Source: Marinilabiliales bacterium
Lineage (GTDB): Bacteria > Bacteroidota > Bacteroidia > Bacteroidales > ML635J-15
Direction: 5' to 3'
Assembly: GCA_002869385.1 (NCBI GenBank)
Contig: PKTB01000024.1
Coordinates: 1 to 64,000, forward strand
DNA length: 64,000 bases
Position numbers and translations under genes: made by a program. The notes beneath the pieces are model-generated. The model ran no database searches. It had not been told where the DNA came from and worked only from the letters and a program-made list of their open reading frames with translations. Positions 51,273 to 60,531 of this stretch are shown here, piece by piece (position 1 is the first letter of the stretch; each line of letters starts with the position of its first letter).

Positions 51273-51854
51273 TTATTTTTTTGGTTTCCAATTCTTTGTA
51301 TTGTCTTTGATGTATTGTTTTATTCGATCATATTCATATTTATCATAAATTATCACATCATAATAATCGTTTTGCCAATTTTTTTGTCCTGGTGTATTTC
51401 GTTGGATGTTTATTTGTTTGGACGTTTTCATTTGAAATTTCCCCATGATTTTGGGGATTAACATGTTACGTCGTATTGTTGAATATGATTTTGGTTTCGT
51501 ATGTAGGTTCGATTCATGAATCGAACCTACATGGATCGAACCTACATTGGTATCGATATTTGATATCCCATTGTCAAAATCATAATCCTCCAATTTTATA
51601 ATAAAATGCAAATGGTTCGGCATTATAATCCATTCGTCCAAAATTACACGTTTATGATATCCGGGAATTTTTAATAATTCGTTTTTAACAATTTCACCAT
51701 TTTCGGATAAAATCATTTCATTATTTAAAATTTCACCCAAATACGGAACAGAATTTTGTGTGTTTAATGTGATATAATATACCCCTTTTTTTGAATAATC
51801 ATGATTTACATGACGATTCGTACGACATAAATGTAATTTGGGATTTGATTTCAT
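51273..51854 (-). CDS. REP-associated tyrosine transposase (RAYT, Y1/IS200-like HUH)
   Basis: From the ATG at 51854 this encodes about 193 residues. The HUH motif is visible in WIIMPNHLHFIIK, and the candidate nucleophilic Tyr lies in WQNDYYDVIIYDKYEYDRIKQYI near the C-terminus, ending NWKPKK, all as in RAYT proteins. RAYTs recognise and disperse REP palindromes. An upstream ATG at 51878 would overlap the true end of ygfK at 51859, so 51854 is preferred. A block of palindromic DNA lies within the frame at 51501-51547 and encodes VGSIHVGSIHESNLHT, which looks like a REP-type insertion kept in frame. It sits directly downstream of ygfK and breaks the catabolic gene run. Confidence 0.88.
   Translation of the reverse strand: MKSNPKLHLCRTNRHVNHDYSKKGVYYITLNTQNSVPYLGEILNNEMILSENGEIVKNELLKIPGYHKRVILDEWIIMPNHLHFIIKLEDYDFDNGISNIDTNVGSIHVGSIHESNLHTKPKSYSTIRRNMLIPKIMGKFQMKTSKQINIQRNTPGQKNWQNDYYDVIIYDKYEYDRIKQYIKDNTKNWKPKK
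51501..51547. repeat. 32-bp perfect palindrome plus direct repeat inside the RAYT gene
   Basis: The 13-base word ATGTAGGTTCGAT starts at 51501. Its reverse complement ATCGAACCTACAT closes a perfect 32-base palindrome at 51532. A second direct copy of ATCGAACCTACAT follows at 51535-51547. The palindrome lies in frame in the transposase. Confidence 0.88.
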
Positions 51855-51858
51855 CAAA

Positions 51859-54800
51859 TTACAAATTATAACACCCAACCATCACAACACTCAATGTCGC
51901 TGCCAAATCTAATCCTATTAGCTTTTTGTTCATATTCCCTGTAACTTCCATCACATTGAAATCCTTATCAAGGCTAACAATTGTTCCTTCAATTTCAAAA
52001 ACAAAAATGTTATTTACTTCTGTTAATGATGCAGAAGTTTCTTCGTTTTTATAATAAATGGTTTGTTTTTACTTTTCTAAATAGAAACCGACCGGTGCAT
52101 TATCGAATGAATCTATTGTAATATGTACTTTTGGTTTCTCTTTATATGGAGCAGAATTAGTAGGACAGAAGGTGTTGCAATTACCACATTCGTTGCAGAA
52201 GTTTGCAATGTTTAAAATTTGATGAGTTTGTTTTACTTCAAATACAAAGTCATCTTCAAGTTTGTATGATCCCTTGCCGTCAAATTCGATTTTCTGGAGC
52301 TCATATCTAACAGGATCAATATCGTAAGAATAGTTTGCAAAGTTAGGGCAAACAGTTGTACATATATTACAAAGCTCGTCACAGTAGAGACAACGACTAG
52401 CTTCTTCAACAATAGTTTCCTGATCCAGTGTTTTGCTTACAAGTTTAAAGTTTTGTCTGTCATTTGGATTAGTTTCATGAATCTCTGGAGCTGCAACTCT
52501 TTTAGCTTTTTTAATGATTAGATCCCTTTTTGAGACTTTCTTGTCATTTATTTCTCTTGGGATATCAAGATTTAATTTAGCTTTTTCGATTATTTCTTCT
52601 GCTGTTCTTCTGCCGTCAGATATTGCTATAATTGCAGTTGCTGCATTTCTTTTTGCATCTCCACCAATAAAAATGTTATCAATTTTAGTTTGATACCCTG
52701 ATTTATCAGATTTTAATAAGTCGTTATCCATAAAATCAATGTCAATTTTTTGTCCTAAAGCAGGGATAATAGTATCACAAGTGATTTCATATTCAGAGCC
52801 TTCAATTTTTACAGGTCTTGGTCTGCCTGATGCATCTTTACCTTAAAGCTTCATTTTGCTACAGAGAATTGCTTTGACTTTACCGTTCTCGGCAATTACT
52901 TTCTCAGGAGAAACAAGTTCTATGATTTCCATTCCTTCTTCGATTACTGCTTTTATTTCACCTTGATCTGCAGGCATTTCGTTTATAGTACGACGATATA
53001 CAATTGTTACTTTACCATCTTTTCCTACAAGTCTGTATGCCGTACGAGCAGCATCCATTGCGGTATTACCACCGCCAATTATTACAACATTTTCACCTAT
53101 TCCTGTATCTTTATGCTCTTTCGCATTGAAAAGGAAGTCAAGAGAATCAAGAACACCTTCTGTTTTGTTTCCATCTAGTCTAAAGTCTGCTGCCAATTGT
53201 GCACCGGGAGCAAGATATATGTAGTTATAATCTTTACGCAGTTCTTCGAATTCCTTTGTCTGAATTTTTGTTTCATATCTTATGTTTACACCTAAATCAG
53301 TAACTCGTTTAAAATCCTTATCAATAGCTTCATATGTTAGGCGGAATCCAGGAACAGCAAATTGTACCATACCACCAGCTTTGGATTGAGATTCAAATAC
53401 GTCAACTGAGAACCCTGCCAAAGCAAGGTAATAAGCACATGATAAACCACTTGGCCCAGCTCCAACAATAGCTACTTTTATTCCATTCTTAATAGCAAAA
53501 ACCTCTCTTTTTACTTACTCTTGTTCAGAGATAAACCTTTTTACTTCACGTATTAGCAATGAACTGTCATAATTTACACGTGTACATTTGTTTTGACACA
53601 AATGGTCACAAATCATACCTGTAATTGCAGGGAAAGGATTTGTTTGTAAGATAGTTTTGTAAGCACTTGCAAAGTCTCCTTTGGCTGTATGATACATGTA
53701 GTTTGGTATGTCTTTATTAGTTGCGCAGGTATCCTTACAAGGAGCAGCAATACAATCAAAATATCCAAGATTTCTGTTTGTTTTTATATCAGGAGAAACA
53801 ATGTATTCTCGTTTGTATTTTTTTTATTCTAATACTTCTTTTGCATAGTTTTCTAGGTTTATTGCTCTGGCAGAATCCAGATTTTCATTTTTAGCTGCAG
53901 TCGTAATCAGATTTTGTATGTCTTTCGCATTTGTTTTATCCAGACTTTTTTGAATTTCTTCAAAATACTGATTTAAGCGCATATATCCACCCGGTTTAAG
54001 AAGATCTGAACTTACAGTTACCGTTTTAAAACTGCAAGCAAGAACATCTGAAACATTGAAAGCATCAGCACCTGCAGAAAATGAGAAAGGAATCTCACCT
54101 TTTAGGTCTTTATTAAGTTTGTTTGCCATATTTATTGATAGTGGATGTAAAGAACTGCCACTCATATACATCATATCAACATCAGAACCAAAGACATCTT
54201 TATTATTTGCAGATTCGAGTGTGTTTGTTAGTTTTAATCCAAACTGTAAATTTTCCTTTTTTGCAACAGATTGTAATGCACTGATAATATTTAAAGCATC
54301 GGGATATTTAAGATCGTGTTCAAATGCAATATCAGGAACATTAGTTTTGAAATTTGAAGTTTTATTCAAGATGTTTCTAAGCATTTCAGGACCTAATAGA
54401 GTAGGATTTAACTTGACATAAGTATGAAGTTTCTTTTTGCTTAGTAAATAGCTTGCAATACTTTCAATCTCATCTGCAGGACATCCATGCATTGTTGATA
54501 ATGTAATATTATCAGATATTTGAGAAGGAATATCAATATTTTTTATTTCAGGATATATGTCTTCTATTTCTGAAATCTTGGCTTTTAACTCTGATTCACA
54601 ATTATTCATCTTTTCAAAAAACCATTGAACATTGTCTTGCAAAATGCCTTCAAGATTATATCCAACACTCATATTAAAAATTGTATCGATGTTTCCCTTA
54701 AATCCAAATTTATGGTGTAAAATATGAATTGCAATCCAAGCATTTAGATACTCATTGAAACTTTGCTTTATTTTAAGCTCCTTAGACCATTCACAGTTGT

Positions 54801-55119
54801 AGCCTTCATCTTGCATGTCGATACAAGGTTTGGCAACTTCAAGTTCGTCAAGAGTTTGAACTGTCTTAAGTTCGATATATCTGCCACCCATTAACCATGC
54901 ACCTATAATGTTTTGGGACATTTGTGAGTGTGGTCAGGCTGCAACTCCTATTGGAGTGGCAATTTTCTGATTAAAAACTTCTGTTTGAAATGGATTGCTA
55001 TCTGAAGGTTTAAAGAACATTTCGTCAGGAATTCCAAATATTGATTTATTATTTTCTAGTTCCTTGAATATTATCTGTAATAATTGCTTTAATTCGATAG
55101 GTTCAAATCTGTCTGTCAT
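51859..55119 (-). pseudogene. ygfK: YgfK-like iron-sulfur flavoprotein, putative selenate reductase subunit (five in-frame stops)
   Basis: The continuous frame is 1086 codons, close to E. coli YgfK. Regions in order: an N-terminal TIM-barrel-like dehydrogenase (IFGIPDEMFF, GGRYIELKTVQ, FNMSVGYNLEG, STMHGCPADEIE, VKLNPTLLGPE, DLLKPGGYMRLNQYF), a cysteine motif (CIAAPCKDTCATNKDIPNY, ICDHLCQNKCTRVNYD), an FAD/NAD fold (VAIVGAGPSGLSCAYY, VIIGGGNTAMDAARTA), and C-terminal ferredoxin clusters (CLYCDELCNICTTVCPN, CNECGNCNTFCP). Stops lie at codons 62 (TGA, where the family has AAGPH), 432, 535, 759 and 1017 (TAA). The last is usually read as the gene end, but 70 further in-frame codons follow that align in position with the YgfK C-terminus. 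The protein probably passes electrons for the molybdenum hydroxylase in purine catabolism. Confidence 0.9.
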
Positions 55120-55230
55120 ATCTTCTGATTTTCAAATGGACAGCAAATTTAGTAAAAAAATGCTAAAATTTTTATGACATAGGTTTTTTATCCTTAGGAA
55201 TTTAAAGGAAAACTGTTATTGAAATTTTAT

Positions 55231-55238
55231 TATATTCG
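55231..55238 (+). promoter_or_regulatory. -7-like element upstream of the molybdenum-cofactor nucleotidyltransferase gene
   Basis: TATATTCG is one base from TAnnTTTG, 13 bases before the ATG at 55252. It also falls in the longer TTG-initiated frame (55219), arguing against that start. The leader would be very short. Confidence 0.4.
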
Positions 55239-55251
55239 CAAAAAATGTATT

Positions 55252-55839
55252 ATGCTTAATAAGTTTTCAGCAGTTATCTTAGCAGCAGGTTATTCAGGTA
55301 GGATGGGAGCCCCTAAATGGAGCCTGATGTTTGATGAGAACAGTACATTTGCAGAAAAGATTGTTGATGAATTCGCTTTGGCAGGAGCAGAGAAAATAGT
55401 TCTAGTATTAAACGAATCTGGTAAAGAACAATTTGAAAAGAAGGGGTGTCAAATGCCTGAAAACTTTCAGATTGCTTTAAATGATAATCCTGACTTAGGA
55501 AGGTTTTATTCTTTACAAAAAGGTTTAAAATTATGTAATCCTGAATTGCCAGTGTGTTTTACAAATATTGATAACCCTTTTATTAATGCAGAATTGGTTA
55601 AAAGTCTTTTGAGTTATATAGATTCGGCAGATTACATTACACCGTCTTATCATGGGAAGGGAGGGCATCCTGTATGTATTTCTACTAAAGTTTTCCATAG
55701 TGTTATAGAGTCAGATCAATATGAAACCAACCTTAAGAAATTTTTATTAGAATTCAAGATGGAGAAACTGGAAGTGGAAGATAATAAGATTTTACTAAAT
55801 ATTAATACACAAACGGATTATCAAAAGGTTTTTAATTAA
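55252..55839 (+). CDS. MobA/MocA-type nucleotidyltransferase (YgfJ-like)
   Basis: This protein of about 195 residues has the NTP-transferase signature VILAAGYSGRMGAPKW at its N-terminus and a metal-binding segment CFTNIDNPFI, typical of molybdenum-cofactor cytidylyl/guanylyltransferases and of YgfJ in the selenium-hydroxylase cluster. It probably adds a nucleotide to the molybdopterin cofactor of the xanthine-dehydrogenase-like enzyme. The ATG at 55252 is chosen over a TTG at 55219, which overlaps a promoter-like element. It is divergent from ygfK, and its stop overlaps the start of the EamA transporter gene by one base, so those two are coupled. Confidence 0.85.
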   Translation: MLNKFSAVILAAGYSGRMGAPKWSLMFDENSTFAEKIVDEFALAGAEKIVLVLNESGKEQFEKKGCQMPENFQIALNDNPDLGRFYSLQKGLKLCNPELPVCFTNIDNPFINAELVKSLLSYIDSADYITPSYHGKGGHPVCISTKVFHSVIESDQYETNLKKFLLEFKMEKLEVEDNKILLNINTQTDYQKVFN

Positions 55840-56723
55840 TGAAACAACAAACCAAAGCATATCTTTTTGCAGCATTTGCTGTTTTATGTTGGTCTACAGT
55901 AGGATCTGCTTTTAAACTTGCTTTACAGGAGGTTGATTTTGTAAATCTGCTGTTTTGGTCTGTTTTGATTTCACTTTTTGTTTTTATTGTATTTGTGAGT
56001 TTCGGAAAAGAGTGGAAATCAATGAAATCACAATCAGCAAAAGATGTATTAAGCTCGGCTTTGTTAGGTTTTCTAAATCCCTTATTTTATTATTTTATCT
56101 TATTTCAGGCTTATGATATTTTGTTGGCTCAGGAGGCTCTAACATTGAATTATTTGTGGCCGGTAGTACTTGTATTATTATCAATTCCTGTCCTGAAACA
56201 GAAAATAGGTTTTTTAAGTTTTGTAGCAATTCTGATTTCTTTCCTTGGGAGTTTTGTTATTGCAACTGGTGGAGATGTATTAAGTTTTAAATTTACAAAT
56301 GCTTATGGTGTCGCTTTAGCAGCAGGTAGTACCGTTGTTTTGGCTGTTTTTTGGCTTGTTAATGTTCGTGATAAAAGAAAAGAATCTATTAAGCTTTTTA
56401 TGAATTTTGGTTTTGGTTTTACTTATATTCTTATATATGGATTAATAACAAACTCAATAGAATTCCCAAATATAAATGGTATAATAGGAGTATCTTATGT
56501 TGGCGTCTTCGAGATGGGAGTGACCTTTTTCTTATGGATGAAAGCACTATCATTATCTAAAACAACTGCAAAAGTTAGTAATTTAATCTATTTTGCTCCA
56601 TTTATCTCTCTATTTATCGTAAACCTCACAATAGGAGAAGAGATTAAAATCGCTACTATTATTGGTTTATTACTGATAATTAGCGGAATTTTGATGCAGA
56701 GAGTAGTTGGTAAAAGAAGTTAA
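55839..56723 (+). CDS. EamA/DMT family transporter
   Basis: This 294-residue integral membrane protein with ten hydrophobic helices is arranged as two EamA repeats (AFAVLCWSTVGSAFKLAL at the start; AAGSTVVLAVFWLVN in the second half). Members export or import amino acids, nucleosides or other small metabolites. The start overlaps the upstream nucleotidyltransferase stop (TAATG), so it is translated with it. A role in moving a substrate or product of the nearby catabolic cluster is possible but unproven. A hairpin and T-rich stretch follow the stop. Confidence 0.9.
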   Translation: MKQQTKAYLFAAFAVLCWSTVGSAFKLALQEVDFVNLLFWSVLISLFVFIVFVSFGKEWKSMKSQSAKDVLSSALLGFLNPLFYYFILFQAYDILLAQEALTLNYLWPVVLVLLSIPVLKQKIGFLSFVAILISFLGSFVIATGGDVLSFKFTNAYGVALAAGSTVVLAVFWLVNVRDKRKESIKLFMNFGFGFTYILIYGLITNSIEFPNINGIIGVSYVGVFEMGVTFFLWMKALSLSKTTAKVSNLIYFAPFISLFIVNLTIGEEIKIATIIGLLLIISGILMQRVVGKRS

Positions 56724-56757
56724 ATCACAATAATGTAATAGTGATTTCGTGCTTTTT
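56723..56757. terminator. Hairpin terminator between the EamA and DSD1-like genes
   Basis: AAATCAC (56723-56729) pairs with GTGATTT (56742-56748) and is followed by a T-run. A second, longer-range pairing AATCACAA/TTGTGATT exists with sequence near 56770. The convergent gene on the minus strand ends at 56780. Confidence 0.65.
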
Positions 56758-56779
56758 TGGCAATATTGATTTGTGATTC

Positions 56780-57841
56780 TTAATAATGTAAAGTTTTACC
56801 TTTCATCAAATTTGCAGTTAAACAAGAGTGGACAGGAATTATTTCAAGTAAATCACCAATCTTAAAATTGCTAACATCTGTATTTGCAAGTTTAATAATA
56901 CCATGTTCCTGAGAAAGAGAGTAAATGTATTCCTCAATATCAGACTTTTCTCTGCCAATATGCTTTACTACTTTCCCAAATACTTTATTGCCATTAATAT
57001 CAATAAGTTCTTTACTAAAATGGATAGCTCCTCCATGAATTACAAGTTCCTTCCTCTCAGGATTAATATCAACAATCTGACATAAAACAGTAGCAGCAAC
57101 ATTATTGATTGTACAAACACCTTTTTCTAGCATCATAAGGTCATAGTAAACAAAATTTCCAGGTCTTATTTCATCAATCCCTTCAAAGCTGGTCAAAAAG
57201 CTGCATCCCGGAGTATCTCCAATAGAAATTTGCGCATTGTATTTTGAAAACTTGTTTTTAATCTCAAGCATTTTGCGAATAGATTCTTTTGTAGATTTTA
57301 GTATCTCAGATTTTTCATGTAAATAGTATGTTTCTCCATTATGATTTATGAATCCTAAAAATTTTAAGTGTTTTGTATTATGGATTATTTTAATACACTC
57401 TTCAATATTTTCATAATTGTCCCAACTTATTCCTGATCTTTTGTATCCTGTGTCTATTTCAATCCAAGCACTTGCTTCAATAGTTTGCATTTTAGATATA
57501 GCTTTAGCAGATTGTATATTTGATATAGTAATACCCAACTTCGTGTTAGAACACAGTTTATTCAATCTTTTATGTTCTCTTGGATTAAAAGGGAAAGCAA
57601 TAGTAATATCTCTAAAACCAAGACTTCTAAAATTCATTGCCATTTCAACTGACGATACAGTAATTTTATCTATTCCGAGTTCTTGGAATATTTTAGCTGT
57701 GAATTTGTTATTGTGTGTTTTGAAATGTGGTCGAAAAGTACAACTATTAGGTAATTTTGACATCATTCTTGAAATATTCTCTCTTGCAATACTTTTTTTA
57801 ATAAAGAAAGTAGGAGATTTTATTTTAGAATATTTTAGCAT
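56780..57841 (-). CDS. DSD1/D-threonine-aldolase family PLP enzyme
   Basis: From the ATG at 57841 this encodes about 353 residues of the alanine-racemase-fold D-serine-dehydratase/D-threonine-aldolase family. The lysine-containing motif is FRPHFKTHNNKF near the N-terminus. Further motifs are WIEIDTGYKRSGI, SIGDTPGCSF, IRPGNFVYYD and a C-terminal metal-site PVHSCLTANL. The longer frame from 57922 adds a hydrophobic stretch without a sensible signal and reaches into the divergent cinA upstream region, so it is less likely. Enzymes of this family act on D-beta-hydroxy amino acids; the substrate here is unknown. Confidence 0.87.
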   Translation of the reverse strand: MLKYSKIKSPTFFIKKSIARENISRMMSKLPNSCTFRPHFKTHNNKFTAKIFQELGIDKITVSSVEMAMNFRSLGFRDITIAFPFNPREHKRLNKLCSNTKLGITISNIQSAKAISKMQTIEASAWIEIDTGYKRSGISWDNYENIEECIKIIHNTKHLKFLGFINHNGETYYLHEKSEILKSTKESIRKMLEIKNKFSKYNAQISIGDTPGCSFLTSFEGIDEIRPGNFVYYDLMMLEKGVCTINNVAATVLCQIVDINPERKELVIHGGAIHFSKELIDINGNKVFGKVVKHIGREKSDIEEYIYSLSQEHGIIKLANTDVSNFKIGDLLEIIPVHSCLTANLMKGKTLHY

Positions 57842-57912
57842 GTGATTATTTTTTGTAAAAGTACAAATTAATCTATTGATTATTGATATTTTTGTCAAAT
57901 ACAAATATAGAT

Positions 57913-59151
57913 ATGAAAGCATCCATAATTACAATAGGAGATGAAATTTTAATTGGTAAAATCGTTGATACAAATTCTGCATGGATGGCTAATGAGCTAA
58001 ACAGTATAGGTATTCAAGTGCATGAAATTAGGTCGATTAGCGATGATAAGCATCAGATAATATCTAGCATAAATGAACTTTTACAAGTTTCTGATTTTAT
58101 CTTTATGACCGGGGGGTTGGGACCAACAAATGATGATATTACTAAAAATGTTCTGTGTGAAATGCTTGATTGTGATTTGGTGTTAAACGAAGATGCACTA
58201 TCAAATGTTAGAGAGCTTCTTGGTAAACGCGGTTACGAAATAAATGAGAATAATTATTACCAGGCAATGGTGCCCGAAAAAGCAAAAGTTTTTGTTAATA
58301 AGTTAGGTACAGCTCCTGGAATGATGTTTAGAATTGGAGAGAAACTTTTGTTTTCTATGCCAGGAGTTCCATTTGAGATGAAGTACATTATCGAAAATAA
58401 ATTCATTCCGTATTTAAAAGAACAGTATAATTTTGAATCAATTTTTCATAAGACAATTTTAACATCCGGTTTGCCGGAAGCTATGCTGGCACAGAAGTTA
58501 TCTGTATGGGAGAACTCACTTCCGGAAGAAATAAAGCTGGCATATTTACCATCGCCCGGGTATATTAGGTTAAGGTTGAGTGTTTATAATGCAAATAATG
58601 ACCTCGTTAATTTAGTTGAACAAAAGGTATCTGAACTAAAAACAATAATTCCGGAAAACTTTAAAACAGATAATGACCTTAAACCTGATGAGCTAGTTGC
58701 AGATATTTTAGTTAAAACGGGTTTAAGTTTGGCAACAGCAGAAAGTTGTACTGGAGGTAAAATTGCATCAATGCTTACCGCCAGACCAGGTAGTTCTGTG
58801 TATTTTAAAGGTAGTGTAATTTCATATTCTAATGAGGTTAAAATAAATGTTTTAGGTGTGAGCCCGGAAGATTTAGAGGAATTTGGTGCTGTGAGTTCTC
58901 AAGTTGTCGAGCAAATGGCAATAGGTGCGAGAAAACTACTAAACACCGATTATGCACTTTCTACTAGCGGTATTGCTGGTCCGGATGGTGGCACACCCGA
59001 GAAACCTGTTGGAACGGTTTGGATAGGATTAGCTTAAAAAGATAAAGTAATTAGTGAAAAACTACAATTGTTTAAAGAACGTGAGTTTAATATCTTGTGT
59101 TCAGCTAATGCAGTTTTGATGATGTTGATAAATGAAATAAATAAAATATGA
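57913..59151 (+). pseudogene. cinA: CinA family protein (competence/damage-inducible, NMN deamidase) with one in-frame stop
   Basis: The full frame is 412 residues. The N-terminal molybdopterin-binding-like domain has IITIGDEILIGKIVDTNSAW and FMTGGLGPTNDDITK. The C-terminal PncC/CinA domain has LATAESCTGGKIASML and SGIAGPDGGTPEKPVGTVWIGLA, the NMN-deamidase active region. A TAA at codon 375 (59035-59037) follows IGLA where a Glu or Gly codon is expected. The frame then runs on (KDKVISEKLQLF) to a TGA at 59149-59151 that overlaps the next ATG as ATGA, so the original gene clearly ended there. The ATG at 57913 is preferred over an upstream TTG. Confidence 0.93.
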
Positions 59152-59993
59152 GAAAAATAATACCATATTTGAATGTGAAACTTATGGTTTTTGCTTTTGT
59201 TTGCTTTATATACTCTTGTACGAATAACGAAAATAGAGTAAATAATCAAGTTGTTGATAGAGTTCAATGTGAAGAATTTCAACAAATAATTGACTCAGCT
59301 AATGTTAACGGATCAATACTGTTTTATAACGCTAATACAGATAAGTTCTATTCAAACAATTTTGATTGGGCCGAGAAACAGTTTCTTCCTGCTTCTACAT
59401 TTAAAATAACAAATTCAATTATTGCATTGGAAACCGGATTAATAGAAGATGATAGTACCCTTATTGAGTGGGATGGAGAAGAACGTGCGATGGAAATATG
59501 GGAACAAGATCTCATATTTAGAGATGCATTTCACTATTCATGTGTTCCTTGTTATCAGGAAATTGCAAGAAATATTGGCGTTGAAAGAATGAACGAATAT
59601 TTAGAAAAATTCAATTACGGCAATATGATTGTAAATGATGAAAGCATTGATATCTTTTGGCTTGAGGGTGAATCCTGCATCTCACAGTTTGAGCAAATTG
59701 AATTTTTAAGAAAACTCTACAATTCTGAATTACCTATAAGTGCAGACACAGAAAAAATTATGAAAAGGCTTATGGTGATTGACGAGAACTCTGCCTACAC
59801 CATCAGTGGTAAAACCGGTTGGTCAATAAGAAATGGAAACAACAACGGATGGTTTGTCGGGTATTTTGAAACACAAAAAAATGTATGTTATTTTGCAACG
59901 AACATAAGCCCTTCTGAAGAATTTAATATGGACTTGTTCCCTGTAATTAGGAAAGATATTACTTTTAAAGCATTTGAACAGATAACGAAATAA
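59148..59993 (+). CDS. Class D (OXA-type) serine beta-lactamase, predicted lipoprotein
   Basis: This 281-residue protein has a lipoprotein signal (FVCFIYSC, lipid on Cys24). All class D motifs are present in order: the STFK catalytic tetrad with Ser83 and Lys86, SCV at 131-133, YGN at 157-159, KTG at 222-224 and WFVG. Active enzymes hydrolyse penicillins and often oxacillins in the periplasm; related sensor domains such as BlaR can look similar, but here the whole protein is only the enzyme domain. It is translationally coupled to cinA by the ATGA overlap and is followed after one base by a GNAT gene. No mobile element is adjacent, so a chromosomal gene is likely. Confidence 0.9.
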   Translation: MRKIIPYLNVKLMVFAFVCFIYSCTNNENRVNNQVVDRVQCEEFQQIIDSANVNGSILFYNANTDKFYSNNFDWAEKQFLPASTFKITNSIIALETGLIEDDSTLIEWDGEERAMEIWEQDLIFRDAFHYSCVPCYQEIARNIGVERMNEYLEKFNYGNMIVNDESIDIFWLEGESCISQFEQIEFLRKLYNSELPISADTEKIMKRLMVIDENSAYTISGKTGWSIRNGNNNGWFVGYFETQKNVCYFATNISPSEEFNMDLFPVIRKDITFKAFEQITK

Positions 59994-59994
59994 C

Positions 59995-60531
59995 ATGGAA
60001 TTTTTAATAGATAAAAATATCGTAATTCGTAAGTTAATTGAATCTGATACAAAAGACATATTTAATACTATTGATTCTCAAAGAGAATACCTTGGCGAGT
60101 GGCTTCCATTTGTAGAAGACACAAAAGAAATATCTTACACTCAAGACTTTGTTGATTCGGTAATTGAAAGTATGGATCGGACTCAAGATTATATTTTCAC
60201 CATAAGATATGATTCTAAGTTTGCTGGAATAATTGGTTTTAAAGGAACTGACTCTCAAAACAAAAAGACAGAAATTGGATATTGGCTTGCACAGGAATTT
60301 CAAGGTAAAGGACTGGTAAGTAGAGCTGTTAAAATTCTAACGGAATTTGCTTTTGGTCCAATGAATATGAATAGAGTTCAAATCAAAGTCGCTGTAAAAA
60401 ACTATAAAAGTAAAAATATTCCTGAGCGACTTGGATACAAACTAGAAGGTATTGAACGTAATGGGGAACTTTTGACAGGAGGAATATTTACAGATCTTTA
60501 TGTCTATAGTAAATTAAAAGCAGATGGATAA
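59995..60531 (+). CDS. GNAT family N-acetyltransferase (RimJ/RimL type)
   Basis: This 178-residue acetyltransferase shows the RimL-type order: an N-terminal LIDKNIVIRKLIESDTKDIF, then GIIGFKGTDSQNKKTEIGYWLAQEFQGKGLVSRAV with the acetyl-CoA pyrophosphate loop (QFQGKG-like Q/RxxGxG), and NRVQIKVAVKNYKSKNIPERLGYKLEG. Substrates are often ribosomal proteins or small amines, unknown here. The start is one base after the beta-lactamase stop and its end overlaps the next gene by eight bases, so it is part of the cinA-bla-GNAT-Crp operon. Confidence 0.9.
   Translation: MEFLIDKNIVIRKLIESDTKDIFNTIDSQREYLGEWLPFVEDTKEISYTQDFVDSVIESMDRTQDYIFTIRYDSKFAGIIGFKGTDSQNKKTEIGYWLAQEFQGKGLVSRAVKILTEFAFGPMNMNRVQIKVAVKNYKSKNIPERLGYKLEGIERNGELLTGGIFTDLYVYSKLKADG

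Noticed and set aside
54934..54936. TGA as selenocysteine in ygfK, given the selenium context
   Set aside because: The position aligns with a conserved Gly in the AAGPH motif, not a Cys, and the other TGAs also fall at Gly positions in unrelated proteins. No SECIS-like hairpin was evident right after it.
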